Positions 18,173 to 27,400 of a stretch of 53,887 nucleotides of DNA are shown here, one piece after another. The notes below the pieces were generated by a model. It saw only the letters and a program-made list of their open reading frames with translations. It was not told the origin of the DNA and made no database searches. Both the position numbers and the translations under genes were made by a program. Position 1 is the first letter of the stretch, and each line of letters starts with the position of its first letter. This DNA is from Flavobacteriales bacterium UBA7325. GTDB taxonomy: Bacteria > Bacteroidota > Bacteroidia > Flavobacteriales_D > Crocinitomicaceae. Location: contig DKPV01000021.1 in NCBI GenBank assembly GCA_002471375.1, forward strand, positions 57,289 through 111,175. The letters are read 5' to 3'.

Positions 18173-18713
18173 TATTCTCTGGTGTAAAAAGTACAACTTT
18201 ATCTTCTCCCTCTATCTCTTTCCATTCAACAGAAACTCTTTCAGACTGCAAAGTATCAACTGTCCTGCCCACATAATTCGCCTGTATCGGAAGATCTCGT
18301 TTAAATCGACGATCTACTAACGATAGCAATTCTACATTTTCGGGTCGACCGTATGCTAATAATGCATCTAACCCTGAACGAATTGTTCTTCCTGTAAAGA
18401 GCACATCATCCATGAGTACCACTTGCTTCCCTTCAATTACGAAATCAATGTTCGTCGCGCTAGGAATTATAGGAATTTCTCGACGCCTAAAATCATCTCG
18501 ATAAAAGGTAATATCAAGCTTACCACAGGTGATTTCTTTCCCTAGGATTGTTTCAAGTCTCGACTTAATACGCTCTAAGACATTCACGCCTCTTGGCTGA
18601 AGTCCAATTAAAACGGTATTAGAAAAATCGTTGTGAGTTTCTATTAACTGATAACAAAGTCGATTAATCGTTAGTTCAAAATGTTTTGAATTAAGAATGA
18701 CTTGCGTTTCCAT
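18165..18713 (-). CDS. pyrR: PyrR-type phosphoribosyltransferase (pyr operon regulator / UPRTase)
   Basis: 182 aa. The PRPP loop VVLMDDVLFTGRTIRSGL is exactly of the PyrR/UPRT type, and IGLQPRGVNVLERI lies upstream of it. In Gram-positive bacteria PyrR binds pyr mRNA to cause attenuation; in this phylum the regulatory role is less certain, and no attenuator hairpin was seen here. A perfect -7 element ends five bases before the ATG, which leaves no room for a leader and argues against classic leader attenuation at this promoter. First gene of the pyrR-pyrB operon. Confidence 0.95.
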   Translation of the reverse strand: METQVILNSKHFELTINRLCYQLIETHNDFSNTVLIGLQPRGVNVLERIKSRLETILGKEITCGKLDITFYRDDFRRREIPIIPSATNIDFVIEGKQVVLMDDVLFTGRTIRSGLDALLAYGRPENVELLSLVDRRFKRDLPIQANYVGRTVDTLQSERVSVEWKEIEGEDKVVLFTPENNG

Positions 18714-18718
18714 TGCAA

Positions 18719-18726
18719 CAAAGATA
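18719..18726 (-). promoter_or_regulatory. Predicted -7 element (TATCTTTG) immediately upstream of pyrR
   Basis: Exact match to TAnnTTTG. Only five bases separate it from the ATG, predicting a leaderless or nearly leaderless mRNA. No clear -33 TTG was found at the usual spacing. Confidence 0.5.
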
Positions 18727-19050
18727 ACTGAAAAACAAGATTGCGTTATTTTTTCGCTGCATTTATTTACGAGAACTTCAGTACAAAACTGTTTTAACAG
18801 GTTAAACTAAATGCTACAACAGTTAAGTCAATAACTACTACAGTTCAAGTTTTTATGTCAATTTGTAAGGGAAAATGATTGTATATTAGACATGTAGTTA
18901 GGTTAATAGATTTGAAAACTATCTTTAAAGTTTTCGTTTGTTTTTGGTTTAGGTTGCCTGGTTTTGCGTTATTTCATTTTTCTATCGAATTTATTGGTTG
19001 ACTTCGATTCTCGCGTAAAATCAGGCATTCTTTTTTAGAAAAAATTACGA
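18727..19050. other. Intergenic stretch without a recognisable gene
   Basis: AT-rich 324 bases between the pyrR promoter and the end of the SUI1 gene. No ORF with protein-like content, no tRNA and no strong terminator was recognised. A weak short inverted repeat (CTGTT-TT-AACAG) lies near 18789-18800. Confidence 0.5.
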
Positions 19051-19398
19051 CTAATTGCCTCCCTTCTTTTTTACACGATATCCTTTACCTTCCAACAGGT
19101 CTGCCACTTTATCCTTGAACTTACCTTGAACTAAGATTTCTCCATTTTTTGCAGCTCCACCGACCCCGCATTTACTTTTCAGGAATTTAGCTAGATCTTT
19201 CAAATCCTCATCTGTCCCTACAAAACCTTCAACTAAGGTAACTTCTTTACCACCACGTTGTTTTCTATCTATTGAGACATAGAGTAATTGTTCACTTGGC
19301 GCAAGAGTTTCTTCATCTTGAAATTCATCCTGATCATATCCAAAGTCCGGATTCGTGGAATACACCACATTCACTCTACTCTTCTTATTTTTTCCCAT
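19051..19398 (-). CDS. SUI1/eIF1 family translation factor (YciH-like)
   Basis: 115 aa. The C-terminal SUI1 domain has the typical strings YVSIDRKQRGGKEVTLVEGF, LAKFLKSKCGVGG and GEILVQGKFKDKVADLLEGKGY. The N-terminal 40 residues are a charged linker. YciH-type proteins resemble eukaryotic eIF1 and affect start-codon fidelity in vitro; the role in bacteria is not settled. Its ATG overlaps the stop of the preceding GDPD-like gene by one base (TGATG), so it is the last gene of a coupled operon. Confidence 0.93.
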   Translation of the reverse strand: MGKNKKSRVNVVYSTNPDFGYDQDEFQDEETLAPSEQLLYVSIDRKQRGGKEVTLVEGFVGTDEDLKDLAKFLKSKCGVGGAAKNGEILVQGKFKDKVADLLEGKGYRVKKKGGN

Positions 19399-20210
19399 CA
19401 GTACTTTTCAATTATCGCTGTGCGTAAATTATCTGCTAAGATACCATCTGGCCCCTTACGGTAAGCCTCTCGGGTCGATTTTGCACTTCGCATTCCAAAG
19501 ATAATCACTTCCCTTCCATCTGCATGGATTTGTGATATATTCTCTTTAGAGATCACGTCATTCGTGACAACGATGATATCAACGCTAGGGAGGTTTAAAG
19601 CAACGTCGTCATACTGATCGAACGCAGTTATGTATTTAATTGTGATAAATCCAGCAAGAGCAAAGGCATCCTCCCACTGATCGTTTCTAGTTTCGACAAT
19701 CACCTCTGTTGATGGTGCACAGGCATCTTGAAACTCCAAAACCCTGGCTAAATATACGCTTAAATCTGCTGTGGAGTCCGCACAACTTATTGAACTCCGT
19801 CCATCGATATATACTTTTTTATTTTCTAAATAATTTTTTGGAATATCGTTCAGTCGAATCAATGATTCTTTAGCCATCGTTGAATAATGCAACGTCGATA
19901 GGTATGCGTCTGAACTAGAGCCAATGCAACCTTCACCATTTGTACCATCATCAAGTTCATTGTCATGATACAACCAAAGTGTACCATCTAAAGACAACCG
20001 AACATCTAATTCAACACCGTCACATCCATCGGTTAATAGTGCCAACTCAATTGAGTTGTAACTATTATCATGATAAAGGGCATTAACAATTTCTAATCCA
20101 TTCCCTCCATGTCCGAGAATTTCAATCTTACTGAATACCTCCTTCTTTTTGCAGCTGAACGACAGCAGTAAAGAGAGGCTAAAAAGTATAACTAACTCCA
20201 ACTTGTGCAT
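19398..20210 (-). CDS. Glycerophosphodiester phosphodiesterase-like lipoprotein
   Basis: 270 aa from the ATG at 20210. The signal peptide ends in a lipobox (SLSLLLSFSC, Cys20), so it is a lipoprotein. The body resembles the GDPD TIM-barrel: ILGHGGNG, then DGVELDVRLSLDGTLWLYHD with the metal-binding Glu-x-Asp and the second catalytic His, and at the C-terminus GPDGILADN. The first motif is normally HRG; here it reads HGG, so a conserved Arg is missing and activity is uncertain. It overlaps the end of the preceding barrel gene by 32 bases and the start of SUI1 by one base. Confidence 0.8.
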   Translation of the reverse strand: MHKLELVILFSLSLLLSFSCKKKEVFSKIEILGHGGNGLEIVNALYHDNSYNSIELALLTDGCDGVELDVRLSLDGTLWLYHDNELDDGTNGEGCIGSSSDAYLSTLHYSTMAKESLIRLNDIPKNYLENKKVYIDGRSSISCADSTADLSVYLARVLEFQDACAPSTEVIVETRNDQWEDAFALAGFITIKYITAFDQYDDVALNLPSVDIIVVTNDVISKENISQIHADGREVIIFGMRSAKSTREAYRKGPDGILADNLRTAIIEKY

Positions 20211-20781
20211 AGACACCAAGATTATTATAATTCACTCGTTCATTTCCAGAATTGGTGTAAAACGACTCATTGATCCATCCTCCATTTAAGGAATGAACAA
20301 ATTTAAACTTATCTCCTACCTGTAATCGATATCCAATATTTAGCTCATTCCAATGATGAGCCGTTTTATGATTATTGGTTAATCGTTGTCGCGAATAGGC
20401 ATAAACCAATTCTGGCCCGAACTCAAACTGACCCTTTTTTAGTAACAAATAGGATGCCCCAACAGATAACCTCGGAGCAAATCTTTTCTGAGCAAATGTT
20501 GATGTGACGGCCACCTCCATTTTAGAAGTCAAAAACAAAGCTCCCCACCTATGGCTGTAACCAGCGCCAACTTGATAATCTAAACGATTAAATCCAGCTG
20601 AAACTTCAACACTTTGAGCATTAGATGTTGTAAGAAAAAATAAGAAAATTAATATTGAAAATGCGCTTAATCTATAGCTTTGGGCATTTCTTGCAATGCA
20701 CAGACTTGCTCTTATATTTTTTGCAACACTTCTTTTTCTTACAGTCAAGACTTGGTCCTGCGACTGTAAGTAAGCGATCAT
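20179..20781 (-). CDS. Small outer-membrane beta-barrel protein (start uncertain)
   Basis: Up to 200 aa from the ATG at 20781. The region after SILIFLFFLTTSNAQ (a clear signal-peptide core and cleavage site) is a run of alternating strands ending in the outer-membrane signature GVYAQVGVSYTF. The function is unrecognised. The start is a problem: about 45 residues of basic, non-signal sequence lie between the ATG and the signal core, they overlap the 43-codon Cys/Lys-rich ORF in another frame, and no ATG, GTG or TTG lies just before the signal core. Possible explanations are a non-standard start, coupling or frameshifting from the upstream ORF, or a lost start. GDPD-like and SUI1 genes follow in the operon. 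Confidence 0.65.
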   Translation of the reverse strand: MIAYLQSQDQVLTVRKRSVAKNIRASLCIARNAQSYRLSAFSILIFLFFLTTSNAQSVEVSAGFNRLDYQVGAGYSHRWGALFLTSKMEVAVTSTFAQKRFAPRLSVGASYLLLKKGQFEFGPELVYAYSRQRLTNNHKTAHHWNELNIGYRLQVGDKFKFVHSLNGGWINESFYTNSGNERVNYNNLGVYAQVGVSYTF

Positions 20782-20803
20782 TCGATGTGAACTTTTCCTG
20801 CAT
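20672..20803 (-). CDS. Small Cys/Lys-rich protein, 43 aa
   Basis: An ORF from ATG 20803 to TAG 20672, too short for most gene finders. It reads MQEKFTSNDRLLTVAG, then PSLDCKKKKCCKKY and KSKSVHCKKCPKL. Five cysteines in a lysine-rich tail (C-x4-CC ... C-x2-C) look protein-like and suggest metal or nucleic-acid binding. I have a vague memory of similar short tails in other Bacteroidota proteins but cannot verify it. Its ATG is the first after a perfect -7 element (20824-20831) and a 15-base palindrome, so it is the natural first cistron of the barrel-GDPD-SUI1 operon. It overlaps the N-terminal extension of the barrel ORF in a different frame; one of the two readings is likely wrong there. Confidence 0.6.
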   Translation of the reverse strand: MQEKFTSNDRLLTVAGPSLDCKKKKCCKKYKSKSVHCKKCPKL

Positions 20804-20807
20804 CTAT

Positions 20808-20822
20808 TTAGAATAATTCTAA
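20808..20822. promoter_or_regulatory. Perfect palindrome just downstream of a -7 element
   Basis: TTAGAATAATTCTAA, 7-bp arms around one base. It occupies the expected transcription start of the small Cys/Lys-rich ORF, between its -7 element and its ATG. It may be an operator or a short 5' hairpin. Confidence 0.5.
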
Positions 20823-20823
20823 A

Positions 20824-20831
20824 CAAATATA
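20824..20831 (-). promoter_or_regulatory. Predicted -7 element (TATATTTG) of the small ORF-barrel-GDPD-SUI1 operon
   Basis: Exact TAnnTTTG match on the minus strand, 20 bases before the ATG at 20803. The barrel frame is open to a TTG inside this element, which cannot be the true start. Confidence 0.55.
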
Positions 20832-20900
20832 AAGCTTTTTGTTGGATTCAGAATCATGACCTCAATTTTATTGGATTCACAATTGGAATCTCATATTCAA

Positions 20901-21479
20901 TTAACGTTCTATCGTGATTTCTAGAGAAAAGAGTTGCTTATCATCACTCACTTCATAGAAATCATAAATTAGCGGGTTACCTGACTTTCTTCTTGTTGTG
21001 ATAAAACCTAAGCCAGCTCCACCCTTTTGAGTGAGGAATTCATTTGATAAGACGGCTAAATAAGTAGACTTTAGATTTTCGTCGGAAAAATTGTTGATCC
21101 GATCCAGAAATGAGATCACTTTTTCAACATCTTCTAATTTCACAAGATTAGCCATCGTCACTCTGTAACTGGACTTCGTACTAGAGATCAATAAATAAGC
21201 AAGCTGACGATTTTGATTGTCAGTCTCCCCATGCAATCTGATGTTCTGAAGCCCTTCTATAAGGATTGAAAACATTTTTTTGATCACCATTCTTTTGTCT
21301 CCAACCGAGACCAATAAATCTTCAACGCCTTCCGATAGAGAAGATACCAGGTTCTGAGAAAAGTTACCAAAATGAGAGACCATAATATTCTCTCCTGAAG
21401 CACTCAAATCATCTCCTCGTGACTGAAACACCTTCCTAACTGGAGTAGTAATATCGTTATTGTTTACTGACACATCCAA
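20901..21479 (-). CDS. SiaB-family (DUF6272) GHKL-like protein kinase
   Basis: 192 aa, cytosolic. It resembles the SiaB-type small kinase/ATPase family: an N-box-like string SILIEGLQNIRLHG near 68-81 and a G-box-like string TQKGGAGLGFITTRRKSG near 149-166, followed by the closing strands LIYDFYEV and FSLEITIER. In Pseudomonas, SiaB phosphorylates the small protein SiaC to control c-di-GMP-dependent aggregation; no SiaC homologue is adjacent here. It starts 14 bases after the stop of the 2001-residue adhesin, so both are probably on one transcript, which hints at a role in controlling adhesion or surface behaviour (inference). Confidence 0.75.
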   Translation of the reverse strand: MDVSVNNNDITTPVRKVFQSRGDDLSASGENIMVSHFGNFSQNLVSSLSEGVEDLLVSVGDKRMVIKKMFSILIEGLQNIRLHGETDNQNRQLAYLLISSTKSSYRVTMANLVKLEDVEKVISFLDRINNFSDENLKSTYLAVLSNEFLTQKGGAGLGFITTRRKSGNPLIYDFYEVSDDKQLFSLEITIER

Positions 21480-21493
21480 GTTGTTCTACTAAT

Positions 21494-24400
21494 TTAATTT
21501 CCAAGTATAATTGACACACTCCCTGTCATCTCATTAACGCCATCAACATTTGGCTCAATAACATAGTAGTATGCAGCAATCGGTAATAACTGACCCTTAT
21601 AAGTACCATCCCAACGATTATTATCATAATCACCTTGAACAGATTCAAAGATTTTATTTCCCCATCTGTTGTAGACTTTAACAAGGTTATCAGGGTATAT
21701 GTTATCAATATCCATCAGTTCCCAGTTATCATTTGCACCATCACCATCAGGAGTAAATGCCGTAGGAATTATGACATCGCAATCTTCAAGGGTGATATTA
21801 ATTATACTGACTGGTCCACTACAACCGTTTTCCGTTTCATAAACATAATAGCTCGTAGTTCCATCAATGGAAAAAGGTGATTGGGAGCTACCCGATCCTA
21901 TTTGATTAACTAGTGAGGCATCATCAAACCAACTAAAGACACCAGAGCCTCCGGATGCATTCATATCCGTTAGGATATCATTCGTGCAGAAAGTCTCGTC
22001 AGCACTTACAAAAGGAGCTTGTGGAACCGCAATAACTGTTAACGTCTGTGTCGAACTTGAAGGACATATTCCAGCTGTTGTATACTCAATTGTATAGTTA
22101 GCACCTGCGATTCCATCGGAAACCTCTCCTGTTAACGGATCAACTGTAGCACCATCAGTTACTAAAGGAGAAAAAGCAAAAGCTCCTCCTGCAGTTCCAG
22201 TAATAGAAGCGAAATTTGACGCTCCTTCACAGTAATTTGATACAGTAAAACTTGCATCATCTGAAGGTGTGATTGTTACTACAAAACTGAATTCATCATC
22301 ACAACCACCGGCATTAACATCGTAGACAAATACAGTCTGTGTAGTAGTAATAGCTCCACTTATTGCCGTTCCGCCATTTGCTTGTGAATCATTAAAAAAG
22401 GATTGAGAACCACTTAAGTCAGTACCTGTAATCGCGAGAAGTGCGTATGAATCACATGCTGAAACATCAATAATTGGATCGAGAACTGGACTTAAAAGCG
22501 CAGTAACGGACTCTGTTGAAGATGCTCCGCATACTCCAACAGTAGTATAACTTATTGAGTAAGTGTTGCCCGAAGTCCCTCCTGAAACAACCCCGGTAAC
22601 AGGATCAATTACTGCCCCATCTGTAGGCGCAACCGCAAAACTATACGTCCCTCCTATCGTTACAGGAGAAGTAACTGTACCTCCATCACAGGTCGGTATC
22701 GTTGTAAAAGCAACGTTATCGCCGGCTAAAACCTCTACGGTCACATCCATCGAATTTGGACAAGCTCCTACAGTAGTATACGTAACGGAATAAACTCCAA
22801 CTGTCGAAGTACTTACATCAATAACTCCTGTTGCCGCATTAATCACTAATCCGGCTGGCGAGCTTGAGAATCCACCCCCAATCAGGCCGGTAATAATAGG
22901 ATTAGGATCTGGATCTACAACACAGTACGTCGGAGCAGAATAACTAAATGTTGCATCATCCATTGGATCAATAGTTACAGAAACACTACTTGTATTAGGA
23001 CATGATCCATTTGTTGTATACGATATTGAATAAAGTCCAGGAGTAGCTGAACTAACATCAATTTCTCCTGTAGCTGTATTAATCACCATACCTGCTGGCG
23101 AACTAGCAAAAGTTCCACCTGCCAATCCTGTGATAACAGGAATAGGATCTATTGAGTTAACACAATAAGAAGTAGCTCCGTAGTTAAATGTCGCATCATC
23201 CAATGGATCAATAGTCACCGAGACGTCACTTGAATTCGAACAAGGTCCAGAAGTTGTATAAGTAATAGTAAATGATCCAGGCGTTGAAGCACTTAGATCA
23301 ATTTTCCCCGTTGCAGAGTTCATGATCAAGCCGGCGGGAGCACTACTAAATACCCCACCTGCTAACCCAGTCACTGCGGCTAGAGGGTCAGTTGCATTCA
23401 AACAGTATGACGCCGAACTATAGCTATAACTCGCATCATCTAGGGCATCGATTGTTACAGTTTCGTTACTAGTTGTTGGGCACGGACCATTTGAAGTGTA
23501 TGTCACGGTGTACATTCCAGGAGTTGAACCAGAAACGTTTAGCACACCACCAATAGTATTAATTGGTAATCCGACAGCCGGTGCAATTGAAAAGCTGCCT
23601 CCTGCCAGACCCGTCATCGTCGGTGACTGATCAAGCGCATTAGCACAGTATGACACGGCAGAATAATTGAAAGTCGCATCGTCAAGAGCGTCTATCGTAA
23701 CCGTTACATTACTTGTGTTTACGCAAGCTCCTGAGGTAGTATATGTCACCATATACACACCTGGTGTAGAAGCACTCACATCAATTAGACCGGACGCAGC
23801 AATAATAGACAAACCAACTGGCGCACTTGAAAAACTCCCTCCAGGCAATCCTGTAATTATTGCAGAAGGGTCAGTTGAATTTAGACAATATGCGGCAGCA
23901 CTGTAACCAAAGCTAGCATCATCGAGGGCACTTATTGTAACCGACACATTACTTGAGTTAGCACAAGCTCCTACGGTTAAATAGGTTACCGCGTATACTC
24001 CAGGAGTTGATGCACTTACATCAACCTGTCCAGTTGTGGCATTTATTGACAACCCTCCAGGTGCACTTGAAAAAGTCCCTCCCAATACACCTGTAATGGA
24101 TGGCGCTGGATCTAGATCATTCACACAATAACTTGCACTCACATAATTGAAACTTGCATCATCCAATACTGTTATTGTTAAAGCCACATTGCTATTCGAA
24201 GGACAAGGCCCTGTAGTTGTATATGTAATCGTATAGGCCCCTGGCGTTGAAGCGCTCGCATCAATCTGACCAGTTGTCGCGTTTAATGATAATCCTACCG
24301 GCAAACTCGAGAATACGCCTCCACCTAAACCTGTGATTGTAGGGGTTGGATCCGCGCCAGAGAAACAATAACTCGGCGAACCAAAATTAAAAGTAGCATC

Positions 24401-27400
24401 ATCGATAGCAACTATAGTAATGGATTCATTACTTGTAGTCGGACAGGGTCCTACCGTCGTATATGTAACTGTATAGGCCCCTGGCGTTGAAGCGCTCACA
24501 TCAACTTGACCGGTTACTGCACTTATTGTTAATCCAACAGGTAAACTCGTAAAAGCTCCGCCTCCTGCGCCAGTGATAGTTGGAGTTGGATCCGTAGCAT
24601 CAGCGCAATATGAAGCAGCAACATAATTAAAACTAGGATCATCTAGTGCTAAAATCGTCACCGTGACACTACTCGCATTCGCGCAAGCTCCAACAGTCAG
24701 GTACGTTATTGTATAAAGTCCTGGTGTTGACGCACTAACATCTATCAGTCCTGAAGAAGAATTTATAGACAATCCTGCAGGGGCACTTGTAAATCCACCA
24801 CCCGTAATTCCCGTAATTGTCGGAGTTGGGTCGATAGCATTAAGGCAATAAGAAGCGTTAGAATAATTAAAACTAGCGTCATCCAATGCTGTTATTGTCA
24901 CCGGAACATTACTCGAATTAGAGCAAGCACCGGAAGTCGTATAAGTAACCGTGTAAACAGCAGGAGTAGATGCACTAACATCAATCTGTCCTGTAGTTGC
25001 ATTGATTGACAATCCTCCGGGGGCGCTTGAAAAGGTTCCTCCGCCAGTTCCTGTTATACTAGGAGTCGGATCCGGGTCTGCAATACAATACGCAACGGCT
25101 CCATAATTAAAAGTAGCATCGTCCAATGCAGAAATAGTGACCGAAACATTACTAGAAGTTGGACATGGTCCAGACGTAGTGTACGTAACCGTATAAATCG
25201 CAGGTGTTGAAGCACTTACATCAACCTGCCCTGTTGAAGAATTTATAGACAAACCAGCAGGAGCACTTGTAAACGTTCCTCCGGCAAGCCCAGTTATAGT
25301 AGGGGTTGGATCTGGGTCTGCATTACAGTATGAAGCGCTAGCATAATTGAATGTTGCATCATCAAGAGCAGCAATAATAATTGCTACATTACTTGAATTA
25401 GGACATGGGCCATTAGTAGTATATGTTACCGAATATGCGGCAGGAGTAGATGCACTCACATCAATCTCACCTGTAGCTGCATTAATTGTTAATCCTGCCG
25501 GAGAACTCGTAAATGTACCTCCCGCTAACCCAGTAATAGCAGGTGTTGGATCAGAATCATTCAAACAATACGTTATAGAGGCATAATTAAAACTCGCATC
25601 ATCTGGTGGATTTACTGTAACTGTCACAGGCTCTCTAAAAGATCCAGGACATACGCCCACCCAATACGTTGTTGTTACAGCAAGAGCGGGAGTCGTGTAA
25701 GAGTTTCCTGTATTTACAGAAGTCCCGCCAACCATAGCATTATACCATGTAACTGTACCAAGAGGAGTTCCCGTGATTGTTGCAACCAAGTTAGCGCTAG
25801 CACTAGAGCAAATGGTTACATCTGTCAAATCAATGTCGAATGTCGGGTTTGCTGGCAATGAAGTAAAGCCATCAGAACCTTCAGTTGCACCATTAGGCGG
25901 AAATTCTGTCAAATGTGGAGAATTCGTCGTCCCATTTGCACCTGCAACTAAGTTCTTGATTGGCGCACCGGAAGAAATTCGGATGTATCCGCCAGATCCT
26001 GATCCTCCGGGGCCACCAGCCTCTATTGGCTGAGCAGGAAAAGGTGGTCCGGGATTATAAAAATCAAGATCTTGATCACCTCCATCACCGCCATGAACAT
26101 CTAACAACATTGTGCCAGGAAATGGGGATATATTTTCGATATGTATAGATCCGCCTGCACCTCCTCCACCAGCTCCATCGTTTCCTACTGTAGGATTACC
26201 AGCATTCGCAGATACTCCTGTTGGATTACTATTTTGTCCATCCGCACCATTAGACTCTATAGTTCCGGATCCAGAAATTGTACCGTAAATGCTCATAAAG
26301 ACTAATCCGCCTCCACGTCCACCGGCGCCCCCTTCACCACTATCCTGATCTCCAGCACCACCGCCTCCACCAAGCCAAACTCGGTTACCAACAAATGCCA
26401 GGGGATGTCCGCCAAACCCACCATTCGTTTTTCGACCATCACCGCCCCATAGATTATTTCGTGGCCCGACCAATGTTGCATCAGCGTCTACGTTAGAGTA
26501 TGCATAACCACCTCGACCTCCACCTGAAGAAGTAGATCCTCCAAATCCGATTGTTTCCAAATCCCAAACTGCTGCGTATCCCTGTGGATTACCTTTTCCA
26601 CTATATGCTCCACCACCAACCATGACATTACAGCCACCGCCTCCTCCAGTGTTTTGATAACCACCGCCACCGCCGCCATTTGCAGCCGCTCCAATTCCAT
26701 AACGTGACGACAACGCAATGTATTCTGCATGATAACCGGCAATTCCTTCTCCTTTTTCAGATCCTTCTAAATTATCAAATGATCCTAAATGTCGTAATTG
26801 TGAAACATCAGAAGTAGCTGTCAAGCTTGTTGGATCCAATTCACCTCCTCTAAAGCCGAAACCAGAGGCACTAATTGATCCTCCAGCATTAATCGTCAGG
26901 TTGCCATTAACTTCCAAAGCCACCACACCTCCAACATTTCCATCCCAAAGACTTGGTTCAATAGCACTTCCTGCATTAAGCGTAAGGTCGGTGAATCTTG
27001 GAATACGAATTATTTGAACATGCCCAGTAGCCGTGTAGCTATTAGTCAGGTTACAATTAAGGTTGATTGTATTTCCTCCAGACACTGAGAGGACCTCAAC
27101 CCGCTCATGGATGCCTGATTGATTATAATTTGTGATTTGTCCAAATTCATGAGGATTCAATCCCCATGTGGTGAAATATATATTAGGAACCGTATAGTTA
27201 CCCCCCCAACCAACTGTTGGCCATGTATTAATATCGATTGTCGCGCCTTGCATTTGGATAATCATTATTAGATCACCTGGAGCTAACGCGCCACCGAAAA
27301 CTCCTCCAGTCATGGCATTATTATTCACAGTAAGTGAATTAGCGCCAACAGCAGCATCTGAAGTTAAATAGGCATAGGTATTAACAACTGTATTTCCTCC

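Noticed and set aside
18727..19050. Possible RNA gene or pyr attenuator in the gap above pyrR
   Set aside because: No stable hairpin with a T run and no cloverleaf was recognised; the promoter sits right at the pyrR start.
16844..21479. STAS protein and SiaB-like protein as a partner-switching pair
   Set aside because: They lie in separate operons several kilobases apart, and the STAS protein is RsbV-like rather than SiaC-like; no evidence beyond proximity.
26100..27000. Glycine-rich region read as a phage tail or collagen-like gene
   Set aside because: It is in frame within a single T9SS adhesin with signal peptide and sorting domain.
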